NCBI GenBank assembly: GCA_015847255.1
Contig: JADLZK010011579.1
Span: 1-64,000 of the forward strand
Direction of reading: 5' to 3'
DNA from: Hyparrhenia diplandra
Lineage: Eukaryota > Streptophyta > Magnoliopsida > Poales > Poaceae
DNA: 64,000 nucleotides
The translations under genes were made by a program, and so were the position numbers. Numbering within the stretch: position 1 is the first letter of the stretch; the number at the start of each line of letters is the position of its first letter. Shown here one piece after another: positions 1 through 11,700 of this stretch. The notes under the pieces were generated by a model that was given only the letters and a program-made list of their open reading frames with translations, was not told the DNA's origin and made no database searches.

Positions 1-311
1 GCCGTATCGGTACGCGGTAGGAGCGGTACCATGGCATGGTGGACCGGTGGTCACGCACGCAGCGACGCATCGGCGGCCATCGGCAGAGGAGGCCGGCACG
101 GCAGCCGGCCGGGTCTGCGGAGCTTCTTTTCCGTGGCGCCTTTCGCGCGGTCTGGTCCAGCGGATGCAGCAGCACTAGGCACTAGCGGGAATTTGCTCAG
201 AGATTGACGCCAAAAGAATTTGACGTAGATGCCTGTCTTTTTGTGGTCACATACGCCTAGGCTACTGTTGTGCTGTGCAAAGAAGCAGCACATTAAAAAG
301 TTTAGATCATT
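1..311. other. unassigned GC-rich sequence at the window edge
   Basis: GC-rich sequence at the left edge, followed by AT-rich DNA. No open frame here resembles a known protein. The short minus-strand frame across 51-293 has low-complexity composition and no neighbouring exon, so I do not call a gene. It could be an untranslated end of a gene lying to the left. Confidence 0.3.
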
Positions 312-579
312 GCCTTGTTTAGATTGCTAAAGTTTCTAGCTTTTTTCACTTTTCTTCCATCAGCGTCACATTAAATACACCAAAAGATATATGTTTGGAG
401 TATTAAATGTAGGTAAAAAAAAATAACTAATTATATAGTTTAGATGCATATCATGGCGATTATTCTTTTGAGCAGTTTCTCCACGATGATAGGATGATAT
501 TTACCACTAACAAACTAAAGCGTCACCGGTGTGTGACGACGTGACATCTGGTTCCAAATTTTAGCCATCTAAACAAGGC
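312..579. mobile_element. MITE, copy 1 of a two-copy family
   Basis: The 268-bp element is bounded by the inverted ends GCCTTGTTTAGAT and ATCTAAACAAGGC. Its interior contains a conserved block (cattaaatacaccaaaag, then a poly-A stretch before taattatatagtttagatg) that is shared with the element at 29533-29798. No coding capacity is visible. The TIR and length fit a non-autonomous DNA transposon. I could not settle the superfamily because the flanks show no clean target-site duplication. Confidence 0.75.
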
Positions 580-887
580 TAGGCTTTTCTTGGATGACAG
601 TACTATGCAACAACATTTTGCTTGGATTCCACACGCACGGCACGGCACGGTCGCTCCACGCCACGCCACGCAGCAACTCGGCAGTGGTTGTGTGTCTCAA
701 GGACGAAGGTTCAGTGCTTTATTGAAAACCGTGAGGCGATGCAGGTGATGTTGGTGTGTCTTGCCGTTGACTGTTGTCGCTTCCCAGTTTTTCTGAGGTC
801 ACCGCATCTGATTGAATGAGGACTGGTGCTGCTTCCCAGTATTTGAGGTCACCAACATCTGAAGGAAACTGGCACCATCATCATTTA
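580..887. other. intergenic, no feature recognised
   Basis: Short open frames only. A pair of similar short motifs (cttcccag plus tttctgaggtcacc or tatttgaggtcacc near 780 and 834) looks like a small local duplication. I see no gene. Confidence 0.3.
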
Positions 888-1148
888 GGGACTGCTTGGT
901 TGGCAGCCATCAATCGCCACGCCAGAGTGTGGCGCAGTGTGGCCTGCCGCACCTTGTGGCGGCGAAATCCTCCGCCCGCCTTCTGAACTTCGTCGCACAT
1001 TCTGAGGACAAGCGGCGAGTAAGAAAAAGACAAAGGAGACGTGGCGTGGCGGACTAAAAGTTTCTTTGAAACCAAACAATTTTGCTGGAAGTAGGTGTGG
1101 CAGCGAAGTTTACTTTGTGACGAACTGTGTCACAAACCAAACATGCCC
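888..1148. mobile_element. Tourist-like MITE (PIF/Harbinger type)
   Basis: The 261-bp element starts GGGACTGCTTGGTTGGC and ends ACAAACCAAACATGCCC, giving imperfect inverted ends. It is flanked on both sides by TTA (885-887 and 1149-1151), the target duplication typical of Tourist/PIF-Harbinger elements. There is no transposase. Two overlapping minus-strand open frames inside it are by-products of the element sequence. Confidence 0.7.
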
Positions 1149-1151
1149 TTA

Positions 1152-2039
1152 ATCTACCATCGCTCGAACGTGGGCTAGTATGCTATAAACCATACTTTGT
1201 TTAACCTCACTGATCACCTCAACAATTACTCAAGTACATATCTGACGAAGTGTTGGAATGCGCCATAGATTAATATCCTACTGCTTCATTCAAAAAAGAT
1301 TTGGTTACTAGTATTTACTACATTTGAACAAACTTGCTCAAATTTGAACAAGCACTATACAAAATATCATTATACTTATAAACAGGTACTTTAAAAACAA
1401 AATGAAAATATATATTACGATTAATCTAATAATACTTATTCGTTATTATTATTGTTACTAGTTTTTTTTACAGATTTGGTTAAACTTTTAAAAGATAAAA
1501 CTGTTTGCCTCCTAAAAACAAGAATTACATTACATTCTTTTCAGAGTACGGGATTCTTTTTTAGGACGCAGGGAGTATGAATATGAATTCCCAGATACAC
1601 ATTCTGCACGGTCCACATGGAACCTCATGTATAGGGCAGGCCGCCTACTACAAGCAGTGCCAGTGATTACAGGCAACTGACATGCAAATGGGCAATGGTA
1701 TATTCCTCTTCGTACAGAAGGTATGTGGTTGGTGGCCACAACACTACGTCAACATTTACAATTTCAAGAACATTGTGGCAGTGAGGACTGAAGACACCCT
1801 TCAACCGCTCAAACTTTCAAGAAGCAGGATGGTCGAACAATGAATTGTTACAAACAGCATCTAAGCAATTTCAATATTTTAATCACTGTAGTAAAAGTAA
1901 AACTAGCAATGGCCATCGGTGATGATGTGCCTACATCCATTCAAAAGCGGACGTCACCTGAAACGAAGGGTCCTGTCAGGTTACTTTGGTTTTTCTGCAA
2001 TGTGATTCCGATAATATGGGAGATATATAAGAATTGACG
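1152..2039. other. AT-rich spacer and probable 3' UTR of the JmjC gene
   Basis: The region is AT-rich. A partial Stowaway-like terminus (gacgcagggagtatg, about 1563-1577) marks a degraded MITE. The last few hundred bases before 2040 are probably the 3' untranslated region of the minus-strand JmjC gene. I did not assign a polyadenylation site. Confidence 0.4.
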
Positions 2040-5000
2040 TTATGAGCCGCCTGAGGGTTGACGCGCTGCACGCCACCAAAAGCTAACTGAGAAACTGGTG
2101 GAGAGAGATCTGACGTAGTGCCACCATTTTGGAGGGATGTAAAGCAGGTCACCCTCCTCCAATATACAGTCCATGAATTCCAGGTTTTCAACCCTTGGAA
2201 ACTCCTTCAAATCAATGTTGTCAAGATCTACCTGCAAAACAACAGTGCATTCTAACTACATTGAGCAGAGCCCATCGAGATCTGGAAATGAGAATTTATG
2301 TGGATCCTTGTACAATAAATGGTAGAAGAATTAAGAGTGGGCAGTCCTGGAAGGTAATCACTGATTGGCTACAAAAAAAAAAAAGTGTTCACATATTAAC
2401 CTAACTATCAGAGGTTGCTCAGAATACACAAAAACAGAAAAGAAATTTCTGAAAAGCAAGATGAAGAACATAATGACCGAGAGATTGGAAAGATAAAGAA
2501 ACCATCAAATTGCACTAGCAAGTAGGTCCAGTTTGCAATGCAAGTCGCAAAGAGAGTATTGACAATCAAAATCTGGAAAAATTATTATGTCAAATATTTA
2601 GTGCCAAAACCATGCAACATCATGATGATCCACAACGGCAATCCCGGGAAATATACAACTACGGAATAGATATATGTACCTGACTGGTATTGCATAGCAT
2701 AGTCTCTGTGTGTGGATACAAGTCCTCAGATATAAAAGCAGGATAGAGTCTAATATACTTCCTGCCCAAGACCTGTAAAAATATGTGCCAACCATTGCTG
2801 ATAAATTTACTTAAAGAACAGATGATATTTTCAGTACAGGCAGTAAACAGCAAAAAACATCTACCAAGATCTTTAACTGACTGTAAGCAGGATTATGACC
2901 AACTTAATGATCTAATTCAAATCCATAAAAATCAAATTGGCATAGCTACTAGGAGTACTATACTAACTGAAAACTAAAATAAAGCAGAGTTCACATGATA
3001 ACATAGTCAGATAACAGAACAATAGAACACTGCCATATTGTAAGATTTTTTTCAACCTAACAAAGTTAATGAGTGGATATATTGCAAAACTACAGCTTCA
3101 AAAGTTTACATTTATTCATAGCACAAATTATAAATTACAGGTACACCGACAAGTTAAATGCACGCGTGTTTTACCTGAGCTAAGATGTTGTGATGTGGGT
3201 CATGATGCAATGGTGTCACTGTCCCATGTGGACCAAACCAAGCATTAAGCGATTGGAGTTCACCTCCACCAGCATAACAGTATTCGGGAACAATTATGTC
3301 TTCACTGAGCTCTTTTATCTGCCCAATCCAATGAAGTAAAATGCACAACTGAACAAAGGCAAACTGAGAATCAACATTGAAAAATCAGCTACCTGCTCAA
3401 ACAATGGATGCTGAGCTAGATATGTCAACTTTGATGGGCAGACCGTTGACCACATTCTATCCAAAAACTGAGAAAATGTGACAAGCTCCTGCTTCCACTC
3501 ACTACACACGTAGTTTTTTCCAACCTGACAAGAAACAACTTCATAAGTGGATCAAGAATTATCATAATGCTAAATGAAAAATGCTGCTTCATAAATTCTT
3601 CAGCCAACAACAAAGCGGTCCTAAATCAATAAGAAGCAACCATCTGTTAAAAAATTCAAGAGCATGTGGTTCTAAGAGTTGAAATATCTCTGTTTTGCAG
3701 TTTAATAAGTAGCATGTCTGTCCTTTGGATATTGCATTAATGACCTACACAGCTTTGAGATTCGACCCACATTTTTTGGAAGATTGGTTCCATTGCGTGC
3801 AACAACAAGATATTTAATATGGTTAAAGAAAGATGGCAATATACACATATATTAGTAGCACAATAAATGAGCATGTTGAAATGACATGATATCACATTAC
3901 CGAATTCTGACAGCATAATAAGTATCTACAGCAAGAGTTTTAATAACATGGTGTTGAGACTGAATCTCAAAAATGTATATACACGAAGAGGGCAGTTTAG
4001 GAATTGAGTCAGGTTTGCATGTATGCCTCCACTTCCCAAGCTTAAGTTCTCTTAGCTCGAATTTGGGTGCCTATTTCTTCTCATTTACAACACCACCTAG
4101 TTCCTCCTAGGTTAGTCAACTTCTTTTCTAATAGAGCAATATAAAAGAGTTCCAATTTACCTAGTATTTCAACTGCCAAGGCAAGAGATCAATGCTACAC
4201 ACCTGAATATTAGTACAACCAAGACAAAATACTTTTACTTATTTCTACTTAAGCTGATTAAGATAAAATGTCAATTTAAATACCTTATAAAAACAATGAA
4301 ACAAATAATATTCAGAGACACTTATTTACTTTATATTTATTAGCTTAAAAAGAGAAAGCACGTTGAAATGAGCTGTAATTCTACTATTTATTTCCTTGAT
4401 CTTTATATTCATTTGTGAAGCTAACAAATGGCAAACACATACTCAAAGCGACACAGGAATTAAGTTAATGGAATAGAAAGGCCTGTTTCCAAAGTCTTCA
4501 AATGTTCAGTGTAAAGAGAAACATTTACCTCAACGGGAACAGTACGATCTCCAGCGATCTTCTTGAGGTATTTAATGTCCTTCCATTTTGTCCTTGCAGG
4601 CCAATGATCGATGGCGCCGCTAATTATGACGGGGAGTCGTAAAAAGTAATTACATATAAACTCCTCCAAGGAGATGCATGATCGCCTCTCAACTTTCTTA
4701 CAGGATAAAAAGAGTTAGCTGGAAGAATTTTGAGTGCCTGAAACAAATCATTGCTAACAAGGTTAACAAGTGCAAGATGCAGAACAAGAAATGAAATGCA
4801 GGTTTTCCTATCAGCACAACTTCAGGAAAAAAAAAACTAACCATTCATTTAACTAGAGTTGATATTTCATTTTTTTTTCGAATAGATATTCAATGCATAC
4901 AATACAAACTGCAATTATCTTTCTATGAAGAACAGTGTAGAAATTTGAGTTCCCCACAGTACTTTAGCACCTAATAATTTATGACATGATTCACCCACAG

Positions 5001-5777
5001 CTATGCCAAAAACAATCAGAATGTAACCTCCCATATCCAACTCATTCTACGACAGTATTGCTTGATTCGTCTAGTTACACTGTGGTTTTCAAGGAATCAA
5101 GCCCATCCAGTACTCTAAGGAAACCCAATTTCATTCCCAATGTTGTAGCTCACGGGTGCTAAGTCTAGTCATACTCTAAGCAAATAGTTTTTAAAATGGA
5201 AAAAGTAACCATCATACTTCAGCAAGCCCCTAAAATTTCAGCGAAGTTCTTGTGCACGTTGTCTGGTAAGCAGAGCACAGAAACAAACACAAACTCTTAC
5301 AAAGGCAATAGCGATCTCACATCAGTGATGTCTCGGTTCCTGCCGAGCGCCTCTCTCCACCTCTGGTCCTCCTCATCGACGACCCCCGCGCCACCTTCGC
5401 CTCCGCCGCACGCTTCCGCGGAGATGCGCGCCAGGGCCGCCTCGAGGTCGGCGCGCAGCAGGTTGCCGCCCATGATGAGCCCCATGTCGAGCGCCCGGAG
5501 CGCGGCGGAGCGGTCGGCGTCCCCGCAGCGGGTGCGAAGCCGCGCGACGTGGAGGCAGGCGAGCGCGTAGGCGTCCCTCCAGGCGGTGCCGACCTCGCTC
5601 CAGGGGCCGGAGTGGAGCTGCTCCCACGCCATCTCCCGCGCCGCCTCCGCCGCGCGCAGGTCCCCGCCCCCGCCTTCTCCGCCGAGGCGACGAAAGCGAA
5701 CCCGCCCTCCCCGTTATCTCCCGCAGCAGCGCTGACACCCGCTCGGCCTCGACCTCGCCCTCGCCGGTGGCGGCCAT
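2040..5777 (-). CDS. JMJ30: JmjC-domain dioxygenase, JMJ30/JMJD5 (KDM8)-like
   Basis: Six coding exons on the minus strand with consensus splice sites: 5777-5321, 4737-4529, 3524-3393, 3318-3175, 2772-2680 and 2231-2040 (TAA). The family comprises Fe(II)/2-oxoglutarate oxygenases acting on histone or other protein substrates; plant JMJ30 also acts in the clock. Exon 4 shows the iron-binding HxD within LHHDPHH, and exon 6 the distal His in KWWHYVRSL, at about residues 304, 306 and 383 of an expected protein of about 408 residues. Exons 3-6 are all multiples of three and read cleanly. Exon 1 is broken twice at GGGG runs (plus strand 5709-5712 and 5662-5665): the conserved blocks SALLREIT, EGGFAFVASAEKAG and AAREMAWEQLHSGPW lie in three successive frames. 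Exon 2 is broken again at a five-base A/T run (4707-4711). I read these as likely sequence errors. The start is the ATG opening MAATGEGEVEAER. Confidence 0.9.
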
Positions 5778-5935
5778 CGGGGAGGAGCTGGAGCGGCGTG
5801 TCCGCGCTGGTGCTGCTGCTGCAGGGGTGCGGCCGCGGGGAGAAAAAGCGCAAAAGCGCAGGAGCGGCGGAGATATTTCTGCCTATTTCTGGCTCTCGTT
5901 CCCTCTGCTCCGGATCGCGCTGTCCGACTAGTCGG

Positions 5936-5985
5936 ACGACCACCCTTTTTTTTTTTTTTTTTTTTTGAGAATTAACGACCACCCT
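5936..5985 (-). mobile_element. micro-remnant of a SINE with 11-bp target-site duplication
   Basis: A perfect 11-bp direct repeat (acgaccaccct, 5936-5946 and 5975-5985) brackets only 28 bases: a poly-T run followed by gagaatta. The same poly-T plus gagaatta junction is the 3' terminus of the minus-strand SINE at 38858-39170. This is therefore best read as an extremely 5'-truncated SINE insertion. It lies about 160 bp upstream of the JmjC start codon, in its promoter or 5' UTR. Confidence 0.7.
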
Positions 5986-5989
5986 GCAG

Positions 5990-6440
5990 GTGCTACGACA
6001 CCTCTTCTTCCCCTACGCGAGTGCACGGCCCACGAGAGTACAGCCCACGCGGAGCCCCATATGCCCCTCACGCAAAATTAAAAAAAAAACGTTTACATAC
6101 ATGTTTTTATTCTCTTCCTTTGTGTGTTTTTTTCTTTTATTTTTGTTTCCCCCTTTTTTATTATGTGGCCTTTGACTATTTCCATGTTTTCTTTTTCTAT
6201 CTTCTATACTTAGATTTTTCTATTTTTATGTTTTGTGTAGGTTTTTTATTTTAGTTTTCATTTTCTATTTATTTTGTTCTAATTATTTTATTTAATTATT
6301 TTTTGCTTTAGCTTTTTTGCATACTTTACTTATTTAAGTTATTAATTTATTTATTTACCATTTTTTATTTAAGTTTACATTTTTTCCTTTTATCTAATTA
6401 ATTTCTTTAATAAGTTTATCTTTTCTTGTTTTTAATTCTA
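5990..6440. other. AT-rich, T-biased spacer upstream of the JmjC gene
   Basis: Long T-rich, low-complexity sequence without a believable gene. The open frames at 5990-6254 consist almost only of Phe, Leu and Tyr codons, as expected from a T-rich strand. It probably includes distal promoter of the JmjC gene. Confidence 0.4.
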
Positions 6441-6950
6441 AATACATGTGATGCTCAAGTAGTATACTATGTTCTATGATTTTATTTGTGATGTTCTATG
6501 ATTTATTTTATCACGTTTCGTAATATACATGTGATGTTTTTTGATGTAATTTACGTGATATTTTTTTGGTATAGATGTGATGTTCTATCATATATTTTGT
6601 GATATTCCCATAGTATTTGTAAAGCGCCCTTTAATTTAGCCTAGCAAATTTATGGATTGGCCCGGATTGTGAAAGGGTCAAGTGGGACTGTGAAAGGAAA
6701 AAAACCGGATCCATACCACCCCCTACGTGTGATGTTTTATGATGTTCTACGATGTTTTGTGTGATGTTCACGTAGTACCAATATGAGGTTTTATGATGTT
6801 TTTTGCGATATTCGCGCAATACAAATATGATGTTACGTGATTTTTTTTTTACAATGTTCGCGTAGTACAAATGTGATGTTATGTGATATACGTGCAATGA
6901 CATGTCATGTTCATGTAGAATACATGTGATGTTCTATATAATGTATTTTG
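6440..6950. repeat. degenerate minisatellite built on a tgtgatgttctatgat motif
   Basis: Diverged copies of a motif near tgtgatgttctatgat recur throughout, often followed by ttcgcgtagtacaa or a similar spacer (about 6779, 6808 and 6857). A 120-bp stretch near 6610-6725 interrupts the array. Copies are too diverged and irregularly spaced for me to give a firm unit length. No coding potential. Confidence 0.55.
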
Positions 6951-8784
6951 TGATATTTTTCTTGTTACTTAGCATTTTCCTATGTTTCCTTAAAATTTAT
7001 GGATGTATCTTTTTACCTTAAAATGTCTAGGCTTTTTTTATTGGACTTTGTTTGTTCTTGGACTTTATTTGTTCTGGTCATTTTAATAACAAAACCACTT
7101 CATCGCTATCAGGGCGGAGCTAGATACCCACAAAAACTCAAAAAAAAAAAAGGGCGTTAGAAACATATTTTCACCATGGTTGTGGATTAAAGTTTCATAT
7201 GTACAAGAGCAAGGCACCCTCTCTAATTTGGTTTAGCTCCACCTTGTATACGGTGGAGTGGTAGGAAACATGGTGCAGTGGTAGGAGACGATGCATGAGA
7301 AGATATAGATTGTGTGTTCAAATTTCAGTGGTAGATTTTTTGTGTTTATGCCTTTTATTTGTATTATATTGCGCACGAAACCGATCTGGGTTGAATTCGG
7401 CCCAATTTTCTCAAGCATGGGCCTTGAGGGTGGAATTCCTAGGCCCAACTCGTGTTACATCTTCTGTTGGTCGGCGTGCAGGATGTTTTTTACTGTTTTT
7501 TTTGCACACGCATCCGGAGCATGCATGGCACATGAAACCTGTCTGCAATGGTACATGAATTTCATGGAAATGAAACCTATCTACAGTGTTTCCTTAGGTG
7601 AATAGTGTGTACAATCATAGGCAATACAATTGATGAACATGGCAAGTTCTATGATTTTCTCTAAACAAAGAATAGTTTTTATTCTAGCTCACGCATATGC
7701 TATATGTTGATATGACTTAGCTATTGCATGTTAAGTGTAAAGGCAAACGCTAACAAGTATATTGAAAAAGTGTTAGGCATAGCAGCATATATATTCGTAA
7801 ACCTAAAGCAAAAGATTGTTAAGTACAATGCTCTCCCCTCGATCCGCATGAAAATGCCTGGTGTTGCTAAGTTAAACTTCTCTAACTTTAGCTGAATTTT
7901 AATATAACAGCAAGTTAGATCCGATGAAAACTACCATGGATATGTCTTGGAATTGTATTTATTTGGTGCCATTGATTCCTAGATGAATTTTGGATAACAA
8001 AAAAAAAAATAAAATGGTAGATGTTTTTTTTGCTGCTCAAAAGCAACCTACTCACTTCATCCCAAAATAAATGCATAACTCGTTTCCCGATGAAGAATAT
8101 AGAAGATAGTATCAACATTAGTATGCTTTTGTATAAATTTGCTCAATTTTTAAAAAGTTTGACTCTGGGACGATATATAGATACTCTTCACGCTAAACTT
8201 CTTCTCCTTCACCTAAATGGGAAGAAATTAAGGGTTAGGAGGAGAAGGAGATCTAGACCAAATCTAACAGATTTTCCTCAAAAAAATTGTTGCCAGATAA
8301 TTAAATAGGAATTCCTAACCAGCGGTGACACTAGCTAGTTACGACGGTTGCCTAGGCAATGATGAAGAGGACGATGATGAAGCATACGCATCCGGTGAAC
8401 ATATGAGATAAAACTAATTTAGAACATCATCTCAATCAGGCGCGTCGTCGACTGTGTGCAGCAGCCGACCCATAGATCGCGATCGAACGGTCAAGTACAA
8501 CCTAGCTATAGCTACAAGCAACGACCAACGACAGTCGTCGCTAAAGATTAACATTATCCTTTAGTCTCACTACTAGCTCTCTCTCTCGCCCCCGGCCGGC
8601 CCTAACTGGCTACTACCTGCTGCAAGTTCCTATTCTTGTCTGGTCTGTTCCTTGAACAGTTGAACTGACGACGAACACACCCTTCATGATGCGTCGTCCA
8701 TGCACATGGACGATGGGACACATGCATGCGTGCGCCGTTGCATGCGGCCGGCGCGCGGTGATCAGCGCCGCCGCCGCCGCCAAT
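6951..8784. other. intergenic spacer between the JmjC and bZIP genes
   Basis: AT-rich and non-coding as far as I can see. The 3' part (about 8340-8784), with CT-rich and GC-richer patches, probably contains the 3' UTR of the minus-strand bZIP gene, whose stop codon is at 8785. A weak Stowaway-like end (cttcatcccaaaataaatgc) lies near 8056. Confidence 0.35.
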
Positions 8785-11700
8785 CTAGCTGTGGCCCTGC
8801 TGCTGATCCTGCGGCGCCCTGGGGCGTGTGACCCAGAGCGAGCTCAGCGTGCGGAGGCGGTGGAAGTAGTCCGACACGGCCAGCAGCGACCGCGCCATCT
8901 GCCGCGTCGTCAGGATCTGGTGCAGCCGATGCAGTGTCTGCTGCCGAAGGTTCTCAGCCTGCGTCATATGATGCTCGTCAGAAATGAAGCTGATCGACAG
9001 TTAAATATAAAACAAACACCGGACACACAACACTAGAACAAATTGTATGATTAGGGACAGATAATATATATATCATGACGTTTTGCCATCGTCACACACG
9101 AATCAGCCAGCACTATTTCAATGGCCTAATTAACTACTAACACAGTCCACGCACGTAACTAGCTAGTATATATGTGTGAGGGCCGGACCATGGACATATA
9201 ATATGTATATCCATTGATTAATTGATCAACTCTGTTTCAGGCAGCCATGGGCAGGTGAAGCCGGCCTAAACAATGTCGGCATCAAAGCCTACCGACCCAA
9301 CATGGAAAGCTGAATGGGCAAGCAAATGCATGGTTGCTGGCACTGTCTTATATGTATCCTCCCTATATAGACACACAACGAGATGTGTCCAATCTGTTAG
9401 CCCTGGAAATTGTACAATAATGCTGGCTCTCCAATTTGGGGATGGCGACAGTTGAGTGCTTTTTAGTACTAATGTTATATTCACGTACAACCTAATCCGT
9501 GCGTCTGCTCTGCCGGCCTGCACCTGGCGTGCATGCTCAATGTATCTAAACCACTGGTTTAGTCTGACTAAAGAACTGCACTGTCCATCTCAAATAATTA
9601 GGTGAACCATCCAAGCTATGCAATGTACCTTGCTTCAACTAACAATAGATTATGGAGTACGTATACACTATAAAAATGCTTGATCAATCTTTGTTTTAGT
9701 TGCAGCTATAACTAACCCAATACAGCGACTGCAGCGAATTCGCTAGGAAGAGTAGTAGTGATGCTGAAGCAAGCAATCCAAGTTACTTACTTGTCTGACG
9801 AAGCCCTCAAGCGTGGAGAGCTTGTTCATGGCGGCAGCCATCTGGCCCATGTAGTTGGCGACGTTGGAAGGGCAGCTGAGCGCGTCGGAGACGACGGTGT
9901 CGGACAGCGACTGGTAGAGCGCCTCCAGGCCCTGGCTCAGCGCCTCCTCCGTCTCCAGCGCCGACTGCTGCAGCCCATACACGCCCACGATCTGCTGCTC
10001 CGTCAGGGGCTCCACGTGGCTCAGCAGCATCTGTAATCATATATACGTGCAATTACTTCAATTATGAATTATATTATAAGCATCGTCTAACAAACGAAAT
10101 GCGTCATATATATGCAACAGTGTTCCACGTGGCTCACTATATATATTACGCAGATTTGATCGATGGAACAATAATGAGATGATCGAATGTACTCACTCCA
10201 TTCCACAATACTTACAATTCTTTTGACTCATATAAACTGTGTTTGACTGATCGTCTTATTCAAAATTTTTATATAAATTATAAAATAAACAAAACGTCAT
10301 TACAATATCTTTAGTGATGTAATAAGTTATAACAAAAGTGGTAATATTTATTAAAAAAAAGTTGAATAAAACGAGAGGTCAAACACAATTTATATGAGTC
10401 AAAAAGAATTGCAAGTACTGTGGAACGGAGGGAGTACTACACGCCTCTCCATCCCAAAAAAGTACAAATTCTAGTTCTATATCTCTAGTCTCTAAAGTTC
10501 AACCAATTAAAGGAAAAAAACATAAATACTTGTGACACTAAATAAGCATAGTACAAAAACACATTATATAACAAATTTAATGGTACTCTTTATTTCATTC
10601 ATCTTTACCTCAATCTTCTAAGTAAGGTGGTCAAAGTTAAAATAGTCTAACTTACTCCCTCCATCCCAAAATCTGCAGAACTAATATATGTCTTTCAAAG
10701 AGTCATATTTTTTAAACTTTGATCAAATATATATGAATATTATGATTCGTAATAAGTAACATTAGAAAAATAGTTGAATATAATTTCATAACAAACATAT
10801 TGAGAGATATAAATGGTGATTATATTGTCTATAATTAAATCTTGTTAAAGTGCAAAAATGATTTGAAAAGCGAGAAGTACGTGTTATTTTGGAACAAAGG
10901 GAATATATCATAGTTAAATTATTAAGTTCTTTTAGACAAATATACAAAGTATAAATCAATATGTTAGAGAGGGAAACAACATCAAGGATGGAAGAAAAGA
11001 ATTTCAAAATTTGTTCAATATAGCATCGATGAGAAATTAATATGGAATCTAATTAAAAACTGTTTAGTTTTGGAGGTGGCCTAGGTTGGATGAAACGACG
11101 TGTCAAATTAATATGGGTAAATTTATTGTAGAACATCTTTTGATGTTGGTATTTGTTATTGGACACTACTCAACATTGATTTTGCTTTCTTCAGCTTTTA
11201 CTGTAGACGTATGACTATATATCAAAACAATTTTTTAAAGTGAATAGTAGAGAGAACTTGAAAGTGACCATTATGCTCTTCACTATTAGACCACAAACCT
11301 GAACAGCTATTTAAAAAAAAAAAAAAAATCATAACTGTGCACGTGAAGATAAGTGAAGATAGGCTTTATATATCAAAATTATGGAGTTCAGTGAGATCTA
11401 TAACTTTGTAGTTAACAAGTATTTTATTTGAAAATATTTGTTACCATCAAATACTCATTTTAAATTCTCATATTTTGAAATCAAAATTTTTATTGAACGA
11501 CCTCATATGTTGATGTGGTCTATACAAAATTATTTAGAGGGACAAAAATTGAATTTATCAAGTTGAGGTTGTTCAAAACTTTTAACTTTAAATTTCAAAA
11601 ATCTAAGAATTTTAAAAGAATTTTTGGGAATTTAAACAATTGGAAATAATAATGAACTAGCAAATTGCCCAATTAATATATGCAGGAAGAAAGATCAGTC

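Noticed and set aside
5549..5982. Plus-strand and overlapping minus-strand frames across the JmjC first exon as separate genes
   Set aside because: They are shadows of the GC-rich exon. The three minus-strand frames together give the expected JmjC N-terminus once single-base run errors are allowed.
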